A stretch of 64,000 bases of DNA. Origin: Vicinamibacterales bacterium (GTDB lineage Bacteria; Acidobacteriota; Vicinamibacteria; Vicinamibacterales; UBA2999). This document shows, piece by piece, positions 32,904 to 39,671 of this stretch. The stretch is taken from contig JAWKHS010000003.1 of NCBI GenBank assembly GCA_041394705.1, positions 62,001 to 126,000 on the forward strand, given 5' to 3'. A model generated the notes under the pieces. The model was not told the origin of the DNA, ran no database searches, and saw only the letters and a list, made by a program, of their open reading frames with translations. The translations under genes and the position numbers were made by a program. Each line of letters opens with the position of its first letter. Position 1 is the first letter of the stretch.

Positions 32904-34465
32904 GCGACGCGCCCGACGCGGAACACCCGGCGGTCAATCCCTGGATCGTCGCGGTGGCGGTGATGTTCGCCACCTTCATGGAGGTGCTCGACACCACGGT
33001 CGTCAACGTGTCGCTGCCCCACATCGCCGGGAGTCTCTCCGCCACCATCGACGAGTCGACGTGGGTGCTCACGTCGTACCTCGTGGCCAACGCCATCGTC
33101 CTGCCGCTCACGGGCTGGCTGGCCACCTACTTCGGCCGGAAGCGCCTGCTCATGGCGTCGGTGACCGGCTTCACGCTGTCGTCGCTCCTGTGCGGCCTGG
33201 CCCCGAACCTGGCGTCCCTCGTGGCCTTCCGCCTGTTGCAGGGCATGACCGGCGGGTGCATGCAGCCGCTGTCGCAGGCCGTGCTGCTCGAGGCGTTCCC
33301 GCCGAAGGATCGCGGCAAGGCCATGGGGTTCTGGGGCCTCGGCATCGTCGTGGCGCCCATCCTCGGACCCGTGCTCGGCGGGTGGCTCACCGACACCTAC
33401 AGCTGGCGGTGGGTGTTCTACATCAACCTGCCGGTGGGCATCGCGTCGCTCGTGATGACGACGCTCTACGTGTTCGACCCGCCCTATCTCCGGCGCACCA
33501 CGACGCGCATCGACTACTGGGGCATCGGCCTCCTGGCGCTCTGGGTCGGCGCGCTGCAGCTCGCCCTGGATCTGGGCCAGGAGCACGACTGGTTCTCGTC
33601 GCCCCTCATCACGGCCCTCGTCGTGACGTCGGGCGCGGGCGTCGTGGCGTTCCTCGCCCGCGAGCTCATGGCGGCCGAGCCCGTGATCGACCTGCGCGTC
33701 TTCAAGATCCGCAGCTACGCGACGGGCGTGTTCCTCATGACGTCGCTCGGGTTCGTGCTGTACGGCAGCCTGGTGCTGCTGCCGATCATGCTGCAGACGC
33801 TGCTCGGGTATCCCTCGCTCCAGGCCGGCATCGCCATGGCGCCGCGCGGCATGGGCTCCCTCATCGGCATGCCGGTCGTCGGCAACCTCGTGGGCCGGTT
33901 CGACCCCCGCAAGCTCGTCGCCGGGGGGCTGACGCTGGGCGCGCTCACGCTCTTCTGGCTGAGCGAGCTCAACCTCCACGCCGGCTACTGGGACGTGTTC
34001 TTCCCGCAGTTCTTCCAGGGGATCGGGCTGTCGCTCATCTTCGTGCCGCTCACCACGATCGCGATGGACGCCATTCCGCGCGAGCGCATGGGCAACGCCA
34101 CGAGCCTGTTCAGCCTGATGCGCAACCTCGGCGGCAGCATCGGCATCGCCACCACGGGCACGCTCCTCGCTCGCCAGACGCAGGTGTACGTGCACGTGCT
34201 CGGCGCGCGCGTGGACGGCTACTCGCAGGCCTCCCGCACGGCCATCGAATCGGCGCGACAGGGCTTCATCGCCTCCGGGTCCGATCCGGTGACGGCGCTG
34301 CAGCGCGCCTACGGGGCGACCTTCGGCCTCGTGCAGAAGCACGCGGCCATGCTGTCGTTCGTCGATCTCTTCCGGCTGCTCGGCATCGTGTTCCTCTGCC
34401 TGCTGCCGCTCATCCTGATCATGAAGCGGCCGCGGATGGCCGCGGCCGCGCCAGGCGCGCACTGA
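32900..34465 (+). CDS. DHA2-family drug:H+ antiporter (EmrB/QacA type)
   Basis: This 521-aa inner-membrane protein has about fourteen helices. The first holds the motif FMEVLDTTVVNVSLPHIAG, with the conserved Asp of motif D1, and the loop-2 motif A reads TYFGRKRLLMAS. Motif C is GIVVAPILGPVLGGWLTD, diagnostic of antiporters. The phrase SWRWVFYINLPVGI is shared by nearly all DHA2 members. With the TolC-like and EmrA-like proteins encoded just upstream it completes a tripartite pump that expels hydrophobic toxicants using proton motive force. Induction would be through the TetR protein. A strong hairpin follows directly. Confidence 0.95.
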   Translation: MSDAPDAEHPAVNPWIVAVAVMFATFMEVLDTTVVNVSLPHIAGSLSATIDESTWVLTSYLVANAIVLPLTGWLATYFGRKRLLMASVTGFTLSSLLCGLAPNLASLVAFRLLQGMTGGCMQPLSQAVLLEAFPPKDRGKAMGFWGLGIVVAPILGPVLGGWLTDTYSWRWVFYINLPVGIASLVMTTLYVFDPPYLRRTTTRIDYWGIGLLALWVGALQLALDLGQEHDWFSSPLITALVVTSGAGVVAFLARELMAAEPVIDLRVFKIRSYATGVFLMTSLGFVLYGSLVLLPIMLQTLLGYPSLQAGIAMAPRGMGSLIGMPVVGNLVGRFDPRKLVAGGLTLGALTLFWLSELNLHAGYWDVFFPQFFQGIGLSLIFVPLTTIAMDAIPRERMGNATSLFSLMRNLGGSIGIATTGTLLARQTQVYVHVLGARVDGYSQASRTAIESARQGFIASGSDPVTALQRAYGATFGLVQKHAAMLSFVDLFRLLGIVFLCLLPLILIMKRPRMAAAAPGAH

Positions 34466-34489
34466 CGCGCCGGCCTCCCGGCCGGCGCG
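34466..34489 (+). terminator. Bidirectional hairpin terminator
   Basis: Perfect 10-bp arms CGCGCCGGCC (34466-34475) and GGCCGGCGCG (34480-34489) surround a 4-base loop. It begins at the base after the efflux operon stop and ends 7 bases before the stop of the convergent collagen-like gene, so it can serve both strands. Confidence 0.65.
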
Positions 34490-34496
34490 CGCCGCG

Positions 34497-35414
34497 TCAC
34501 TTCACCGTGAAGGGCCGCGGGAACCGCGTGAGGTCGAACGTCTGCTGCGGTCCCGCCAGCATCGGCACGTCCCAGCCCGTTCCGGCCGTGGCCATGCACG
34601 TCTGGGGCTGACCGAACGGCGACATGCTCTGGAACGCCTGCACGAGCGCCGGGTTGCCGGGGTAGTAGCCCACCGGATCGGCGGACGAGGTGAGTTGCAG
34701 CAGCCGGAAGAGCGGCGCCGGCGTCACCTCCAGCGGCACGAAGGGCTGCGTCGCGCAGGCCGTGTCCGCGTAGACCGAGAAGAAGCCCTGCGCCTGCAGC
34801 CCGTCGCCGCCGACCTGCGCCAGCAGCCACACGCCGGCGTCCTCGAAGACCACGCTCGTGGTGTTGCCCGGGGCGATCCCGACCACGGTGCCGAGCGCCA
34901 GGCCGTTCGCGGCGACCACCTGCAGGCCACCGCCCGCCGCGCCGGCCGGGCCTTGCGGTCCTTCGGGTCCCGCGGGTCCGGCGGGGCCTGCCGGTCCGGT
35001 CGCGCCCACGGGGCCCGCCGGTCCCATCGGGCCCATGGCGCCGGGCGCGCCGGCGGGACCCGCGGGGCCCGCTGGGCCTGCGGGACCGGGCTCGCCGCCG
35101 TCGCCGCCCACGGCGAGGACGAACGAGCGGAGCGTGTAGTACCGCCGGTCCACGAGCGCGAGCCGGTAGGTGCCGGGCGCCAGGGCCGGCATGGCGGCGC
35201 GTACCTCCGAGCCCGAGATCGACACGGTCGGCAGGACGGCGCCGTTCAGGACGACGTGCAGGTCCTGGCGGAAGCCGCGGCCGGTCACGACGACCTGGCC
35301 GTGTTCGACGTCGCGCCTGGCGCTGAGGACGGTGGGAGGTTGGGCGAGCGCCGAGGCGGCGCCGGCCAGGACGACCACGGCAGTGCAGACGACGAGACGG
35401 ATCCGGGAAGACAT
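34497..35414 (-). CDS. Secreted collagen-like (Gly-X-Y repeat) protein
   Basis: This 305-aa protein has a signal peptide (about 1-25) and an IPT/TIG-like beta domain (about 26-100) with VVVTGRGFRQDLHVVLNG. A short uninterrupted collagen-like stretch of about 18 Gly-X-Y triplets (about 107-160), mostly GPA, follows. The C-terminal domain of some 140 residues is unrecognised and has two cysteines (TACATQPF and QTCMAT). Such proteins form triple-helical stalks in bacteria, displaying the globular end. The ATG at 35414 has AGGAGG about ten bases upstream. The gene is followed by the shared terminator. Its surface role is inferred from the layout. Confidence 0.8.
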   Translation of the reverse strand: MSSRIRLVVCTAVVVLAGAASALAQPPTVLSARRDVEHGQVVVTGRGFRQDLHVVLNGAVLPTVSISGSEVRAAMPALAPGTYRLALVDRRYYTLRSFVLAVGGDGGEPGPAGPAGPAGPAGAPGAMGPMGPAGPVGATGPAGPAGPAGPEGPQGPAGAAGGGLQVVAANGLALGTVVGIAPGNTTSVVFEDAGVWLLAQVGGDGLQAQGFFSVYADTACATQPFVPLEVTPAPLFRLLQLTSSADPVGYYPGNPALVQAFQSMSPFGQPQTCMATAGTGWDVPMLAGPQQTFDLTRFPRPFTVK

Positions 35415-35601
35415 GGGGTGGGTGCCTCCTAGGTCTTCCCGGGGCAGCAAGCCGGCTGCCAGACTGCGTCCGCCCGCGCAAGTCGCGCTGGCAGAATGCG
35501 TTCGCCGCGTGGGGCGAAACCGACACCCCTGCCCCTCGGGCGCCACGGTGCCCCGAAGTGTGACAGGCGGTACAGAAATCGTGGGGGTGGCGGGCGAGCG
35601 G

Positions 35602-35979
35602 CTACTTCGGGGCGGGCGCGCAGGCCGTCGACACCATTGTCACCGACGTGACATTTACGCGGCTGAGCGGGGTGGCCTTGATGAAGAGGCCCTTCACGAG
35701 CACCGTGTGCCCCTTGTGCGCGGGGAGGTCGAACTCCGACACGCCGATCAGCCGGTAGGCGTTCTTGCCGGACGTCGGGCCCTTCACCGCCTCGCCGGCC
35801 GGCGGGCCGTTGGCGATGCTCGGCGTCGGATCGGTGGCGGCCGTGAGCGTCCACGCTCCGCCCTGCTCGGCGAGGCAGCCCGTGACGGCCACGATCGGCA
35901 CCTTGTTCGTCGACTGCGCGCCGCCGGGCAGCGCCGAGGCGGCGAGCAGGAGGAGCACGGCGGGCCAGAGACGCATCAT
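35602..35979 (-). CDS. Small secreted protein of unknown function
   Basis: I do not recognise a named family. The 125-aa product has a signal peptide (about 1-22, MMRLWPAVLLLLAASALPGG), then a compact beta-rich domain. It contains VPIVAVTGCLAEQGGAWTLT near the front and GHTVLVKGLFIKATPLSRVN near the end, an OB-like pattern; small acidobacterial proteins with similar wording are common. Two cysteines (Cys35 and one in STACAP) could pair. Two adjacent ATGs at 35979 and 35976 serve as start; the first overlaps the stop of the upstream gene by four bases. It is third in the operon with the cytochrome/monooxygenase-like protein. Confidence 0.6.
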   Translation of the reverse strand: MMRLWPAVLLLLAASALPGGAQSTNKVPIVAVTGCLAEQGGAWTLTAATDPTPSIANGPPAGEAVKGPTSGKNAYRLIGVSEFDLPAHKGHTVLVKGLFIKATPLSRVNVTSVTMVSTACAPAPK

Positions 35980-36605
35980 CGGGAGACCTCCTTGCGCCAC
36001 CACGGATTCCCGTAGTTCGTGAACGGCCCGTCGCCCACCGACACCGTGAACTGCGTCCGGTGGTTGTAGGGCGACAGGAGGCGCATGACGCTGTTCACGC
36101 GCAGGGTCTGTCCCTTGTAGGTGAAGGGCGCGCCGTCGAGGCGGATCGTGAACTGCCCGCCGAGGTCGCCGTTCACCGTGCCCTGCTGCGTGTAGGTGAA
36201 CCCGCGGCTGTCGGTCACGGTGCGCGACAGGGCGTGGTCGTCGCGGCGGTACTCGAACACTTCCTTCACCGTGTACTTGCCGCCGGAGTTCTCGGCCTCG
36301 GTGGCCGCTTCGAAGGTGGACGGTCCGGTCTGGGTGTAGGTGGTGGTGCCGCTGGTCACGTCGGCCGGGCCGAGCGGGCTGTCGGGGTACTCCCACGTGA
36401 AGTCCCACGCGCCCTTGAAGTAGAGGCCGAAGTCGAGCAGCGGCGGCGGGTCGTCCGGCTTGGTGGGCCGGCCCAGCGTGGGCACCTGGCTCGTCGGGCG
36501 CTCCTGCGGGGCCTGGGCCCCTGCCCGTGCGGGCGGGAGCAGACCAAGGACGGCCAGGCTGACGAGCCCGGCCCGGACAACGGCGATCGTCGTGCGCGTG
36601 GCCAT
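35976..36605 (-). CDS. Secreted beta-rich protein of unknown function
   Basis: This 209-aa protein has a signal peptide (about residues 1-31). The mature part starts with a Pro-rich stretch (RPTKPDDPPPLLDFGLYFKG), then a DUF1579-like beta-barrel pattern: WDFTWEYPDSPLGPADVTSG, YTVKEVFEYRRDDHALSRTV and YTQQGTVNGDLGGQFTIRLD. No catalytic motif or cysteine pair is evident. It lies 30 bases downstream of the cytochrome c/copper monooxygenase-like gene and overlaps the next small gene, so the three probably act together in the periplasm. The fold suggests a lipid- or ligand-binding barrel, but that is speculation. Confidence 0.6.
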   Translation of the reverse strand: MATRTTIAVVRAGLVSLAVLGLLPPARAGAQAPQERPTSQVPTLGRPTKPDDPPPLLDFGLYFKGAWDFTWEYPDSPLGPADVTSGTTTYTQTGPSTFEAATEAENSGGKYTVKEVFEYRRDDHALSRTVTDSRGFTYTQQGTVNGDLGGQFTIRLDGAPFTYKGQTLRVNSVMRLLSPYNHRTQFTVSVGDGPFTNYGNPWWRKEVSR

Positions 36606-36635
36606 CGTGCGTGAGGTCCTCCGGCGCGGCGGCGG

Positions 36636-38075
36636 CTACTGCTGGCGCTGCCGCGGCTCGCTCGAGGACGGCCGGACGGTCTTCGTCAGGTCCTGGCTGT
36701 CCACCGAGAACTGCGTCGTGGGCTGGTACATCTCGTCCCAGCTCTGTTCCGACCAGTACACCTCTTTCTCTGGGGCCGGGTTCCAGCGGTTGCCGGGCGA
36801 ATTGTCGTAGATGGCGACGTTGGTGATCTTGCTGCCGGCGGGCACCTTGAGCGGCGTGGCCAGCTCGTACTGCACCTGCCAGTTGAAGTCGAAGTTGGGC
36901 ACGTCGAGGATCACGTCCTCGCGGCCGTCGGGATAGGTGACCCACCACTTCATGCTCTTCCCGCGCAGGTGCATGTGCGGCGTGAGGGCGTAGAGGGTGA
37001 TGTCCTCGTTGACGGGGGTGATGCCCATCATCTTGAAGTTCGCCTCGTAGGGCGGAATCGTGGGCGTCTTGCCGCGTCGGCCGGTCGTGTCGTCCGACTC
37101 GTACAGCACTTCCTTGCCCTGGGCGAAGTAGAGCCCGCGGCCGCCGCTGCCGGGCACGGGATCGCCGGCCTGGAGGTTCAGCACCTCGCGGCGCACCGGG
37201 CCCTTCGCCCACCACAGCCCCAGCTTGCTCTGGTCGGTCTCGGCCTGGCCCGTCGGGTTGTAGTGCATCACCCAGCGGACGTACTTGCCGGCCGGAATCC
37301 GCTTCGCGAAGCCCTCCGGATGATGCTCGTACCCGCGGCCCGGCACGTAGGAGATGATCTTGTCGGCGCCGGCGAGCGGCGTGCCGTCGCCCGACGTGGC
37401 CTTCTTGCCCATCGGCACGCTGGGCGGCACCTGCTTGCCGTCGGGATCGTAGAGATAGCCGTCCTTCACCGTGTAGCCGTCGGGAATGTCGACGACGTAG
37501 ACGCCCGAGTGGTGGACGACGGCGAAGTTGCTCGGCCGGATCTCGACGGCCGCCGCCCACTTGTCCTCACTGAAGGGGATCTTCTCGTAGAAGTAGAGGT
37601 ACGGCTCCTGGGCGTCGGGCTTCACCGTCCAGGCGACGGGCTGCTCGAAGACGAAGTCCGGCTCGCCGAGCTGCCAGCCCGTGGGGAAGTCCGGCGCGGC
37701 CGGGAGATCCGCGTCGTTGCCGCGCGGCGCGCCGGCCGCCACCCACGCGACGATCGTGTCGACGTCGTGCTGCGACAGGCTGCGATCGTTGCCCATGGGC
37801 AGGCCGGCCGCGGCACCCCAGGGCGGCATCTCGCGCTTGACGACCTTGTCGCGGATGGAGCGGGCCCAGGGCCGCGTCTTCTCGTAGGTCTGGAACGACA
37901 TCGGCCCGATCTCGCCGGGGCGATGGCAGCTCACGCAGTTCTTGTTGAGGATCGGGGCCACGTCCCTGGCGAACGTCGGCGCCTCGGCGGCCGCCGGGGT
38001 CTGGGCCGAGGCCCGGGGCCCCGCCCCGATGGTCAGCAGACACGCACCCGCCAGCACGAACAGCGTACGCTTCAT
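36636..38075 (-). CDS. Exported cytochrome c fused to a copper type II monooxygenase-like domain
   Basis: This 479-aa protein has a signal peptide (1-25), then a class I cytochrome c domain with haem motif CVSCH at 47-51 and a likely distal Met in the REMPPWGA region. Residues about 150-455 match copper type II, ascorbate-dependent monooxygenases (peptidylglycine hydroxylase fold). All six copper ligands can be placed: His188-His189 and His271 (in WVMHYNP) for one site, His367 and His369 (TPHMHLRGK) and Met449 (WDEMY) for the other. The fusion could deliver electrons from or to the copper sites directly. The ATG at 38075 has GGAGGG upstream. It heads a three-gene operon of secreted proteins. 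Confidence 0.85.
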   Translation of the reverse strand: MKRTLFVLAGACLLTIGAGPRASAQTPAAAEAPTFARDVAPILNKNCVSCHRPGEIGPMSFQTYEKTRPWARSIRDKVVKREMPPWGAAAGLPMGNDRSLSQHDVDTIVAWVAAGAPRGNDADLPAAPDFPTGWQLGEPDFVFEQPVAWTVKPDAQEPYLYFYEKIPFSEDKWAAAVEIRPSNFAVVHHSGVYVVDIPDGYTVKDGYLYDPDGKQVPPSVPMGKKATSGDGTPLAGADKIISYVPGRGYEHHPEGFAKRIPAGKYVRWVMHYNPTGQAETDQSKLGLWWAKGPVRREVLNLQAGDPVPGSGGRGLYFAQGKEVLYESDDTTGRRGKTPTIPPYEANFKMMGITPVNEDITLYALTPHMHLRGKSMKWWVTYPDGREDVILDVPNFDFNWQVQYELATPLKVPAGSKITNVAIYDNSPGNRWNPAPEKEVYWSEQSWDEMYQPTTQFSVDSQDLTKTVRPSSSEPRQRQQ

Positions 38076-38220
38076 GGAAAAGCCCTCCGTCCGAACACCG
38101 CCCGCCGGGCCGGACCCGACCTGTTGGTCATGCGCCGACCGCATAGGTTCCACATTTTTGGACGGGATCGCAAGGCGATTCGGGACGGCCCGGGCGGTGC
38201 CCGGCCCGGCCGACCCCGGT

Positions 38221-38249
38221 GAATCCTTTCGGGCCGCCGGCACTCTATC
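38221..38249 (+). promoter_or_regulatory. Candidate ECF-sigma promoter of the sigma/anti-sigma operon
   Basis: GAATCC (38221-38226) and TCTATC (38244-38249) are 17 bases apart and lie about 30 bases upstream of the DUF2892 start. A GAA-type -35 with a short pyrimidine/AT -10 is typical of ECF-dependent promoters. Autoregulation by the sigma factor encoded in this operon is likely but untested. Confidence 0.4.
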
Positions 38250-38278
38250 CAGACGACACACGGTTCCTGGAGGGACGT

Positions 38279-38488
38279 ATGGCGAACTTCTTCCGCGTGA
38301 ACGAGCACCCCATCGAGCGTCTGGCCCGCGTGGCCCTGGGCACGGTCCTCATCGGCCTGGCCGTGATGGGCACCATCGGCCCCTGGGGCTACATCGGCGC
38401 AGTGCCCATCCTGACCGGGGCCCTCGGGACCTGCCCCCTGTACAGTGTGGTCGGATTCTCCACGTGCCCGGTGAAGGCCAGGAGCTGA
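38279..38488 (+). CDS. DUF2892 (YgaP-like) small membrane protein
   Basis: This 69-aa protein begins MANFFRVNEHPIERLARVALG and has two hydrophobic helices (about 15-33 and 38-52), ending GTCPLYSVVGFSTCPVK. This is the DUF2892 pattern, found at the C-terminus of the YgaP rhodanese and as free-standing proteins; Cys51 and Cys63 are in family positions. GGAGGG lies upstream of the ATG at 38279 and fixes the start. It comes before the ECF sigma gene, with which it overlaps by about 25 bases. It may sense or transfer sulfur or redox signals at the membrane; no rhodanese domain is encoded here. Confidence 0.8.
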   Translation: MANFFRVNEHPIERLARVALGTVLIGLAVMGTIGPWGYIGAVPILTGALGTCPLYSVVGFSTCPVKARS

Positions 38489-39045
38489 CCGACGCGGACC
38501 TGCTCGCACGGGCCGCGGGCGGGAATCGGGAGGCGTTCGCCGTGCTGGTCGCACGGCACCAGGCGAGCGTGTACCGCTTCGCGAGAACGCTCGTGGCGCG
38601 CCCGGCGGACGCCGAGGACGTGCTCCAGCAGACGTTCCTCGCGGCCTGGACGTCGGCCGCCCGCTTCCGCGCGGAGGCGTCGGTCCGGACCTGGCTGTTC
38701 GTGATTGCCAGGAACGCGGCCTTCAGCCAGCGCGCCCGGGAGGCCCGCCGGCCCGAGACGGAGCTGCCGCTGGACGACCTGGGCATGGCCGCGGGGTGGG
38801 GAAGCGACGACCCGGAGACGGCGGCCCTCGCCGCGGAGCGCCGCGCGGCGCTCGCCTCGGCGTTCGAGGCGCTGCCGCCCGCGGATCGCGAGGTGTTGAC
38901 GCTGCGCGACCTCGAGGGGCTGTCCGGCGACGAGACCGCGGCGGTACTCGGCGTGAGCCTGCCGGCCATGAAGAGCCGGCTGCACCGGGCCCGCCTGGGA
39001 TTGGCGGCACGCGTGCGAGAGGAGGTGGGCCGTGCGACCCGATGA
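38464..39045 (+). CDS. ECF RNA polymerase sigma factor
   Basis: This 193-aa protein contains sigma-70 region 2 (about residues 30-95: AFAVLVARHQASVYRFARTL, then DAEDVLQQTFLAAWTSAARF and TWLFVIARNAAFS) and region 4 (about 135-185: LPPADREVLTLRDLEGLSGDETAAVLGVSLPAMKSRLHRARL). No region 3 is present, as in ECF factors. The start is not clear: GTG at 38464 is the first plausible codon and overlaps DUF2892, with no ribosome-binding site, suggesting coupled translation. The next gene encodes a zinc-finger anti-sigma and overlaps it by 14 bases. Confidence 0.9.
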   Translation: MPGEGQELTDADLLARAAGGNREAFAVLVARHQASVYRFARTLVARPADAEDVLQQTFLAAWTSAARFRAEASVRTWLFVIARNAAFSQRAREARRPETELPLDDLGMAAGWGSDDPETAALAAERRAALASAFEALPPADREVLTLRDLEGLSGDETAAVLGVSLPAMKSRLHRARLGLAARVREEVGRATR

Positions 39046-39286
39046 GCGAACCGTGGCGGGGCTGACGTGCTCGCAGGTCCTCGAGGTGCTCAGCGCCTAC
39101 GCCGATGGCGAGGTGCCTGCCGCGCTGGCGGCGCGGATCGACGCCCACGTGGCGGAGTGCCGCGCGTGCGAGCGCTTCGGCCAGGGCTTCACCGCGATGC
39201 TCGCGGGCATGCGCCGGCACCTGGGGCCGCCCGACCCGGTGCCGGACGAGGTGGCAGCGCGCCTGCGGGCCGCGCTGACGGACTGA
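39032..39286 (+). CDS. Zinc-finger anti-sigma factor (soluble, zf-HC2 type)
   Basis: This 84-aa protein starts at a GTG within the sigma gene. The ZAS-type motif HVAECRACERF (His-x3-Cys-x2-Cys, about residues 36-46) sits in a small helical domain, preceded by LTCSQVLEVLSAYADGEVP, as in anti-sigma domains that clamp ECF factors. No membrane helix follows, so it is a cytoplasmic anti-sigma that would respond to an internal signal such as oxidation of the zinc thiols. The short C-terminal tail (MRRHLGPPDPVPDEVAARLR) is family-typical. It converges with the next gene. Confidence 0.85.
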   Translation: MRPDERTVAGLTCSQVLEVLSAYADGEVPAALAARIDAHVAECRACERFGQGFTAMLAGMRRHLGPPDPVPDEVAARLRAALTD

Positions 39287-39304
39287 CGGCCAGGGCGGGC
39301 GGCG

Positions 39305-39586
39305 CTATTGCGACGCCTTGCGGATGCCGGGGACGCCCATTCCGACCTCCACCCACGCGCCGTCCACCTTGATCATGGGGACCACGAGCAGGGACTCGCG
39401 GTTCCGGCCCCGGACCGCCAGGCCGATCTCGTCGCCCGAGAACACCTTCCCCATGAGCGCGCCCGCGTCCGGACCGGGCCCCGGCTGCGCACCCAGGCCC
39501 TGCGCGTCGAGCAGCGTCGAGGTCAGCAGCATGCCGAGGACGGCGCCGATCGCCATCCAGTACGCCGGTCGCATCGTGGTCGTCAT
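39305..39586 (-). CDS. Small exported or membrane-anchored protein of unknown function
   Basis: I do not recognise this gene. The 93-aa product has an N-terminal hydrophobic segment (MRPAYWMAIGAVLGMLLTSTLLDAQ, about 5-29), either a signal peptide or an anchor. A Gly/Pro-rich linker follows, then a short domain with GDEIGLAVRGRNRESLLVVP and a closing VEVGMGVPGIRK. GGAGAC lies upstream of the ATG at 39586. It converges with the anti-sigma gene (18 bases) and is divergent from the serine hydrolase gene. The reading frame is supported by codon pattern and start context only. Confidence 0.5.
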   Translation of the reverse strand: MTTTMRPAYWMAIGAVLGMLLTSTLLDAQGLGAQPGPGPDAGALMGKVFSGDEIGLAVRGRNRESLLVVPMIKVDGAWVEVGMGVPGIRKASQ

Positions 39587-39659
39587 GATGAGGTCTCCGT
39601 CACGGTAGGACGCCCGCGCCGCCGGGCCGGCCGGGCCGGCGGGGCCGCCCCGCGTTCGT

Positions 39660-39665
39660 TATGAT
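39660..39665 (+). promoter_or_regulatory. -10 element giving a leaderless transcript
   Basis: TATGAT (five of six with TATAAT) is followed by six bases and then GTG at 39672, with ATG at 39675. Transcription would start at the initiation codon. No ribosome-binding site is visible; the -35 is not obvious. Confidence 0.5.
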
Positions 39666-39671
39666 GCCGCC

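Noticed and set aside
34930..35100. DNA repeat element
   Set aside because: The repetitive DNA is explained by Gly-Pro-Ala codons of the collagen-like protein.
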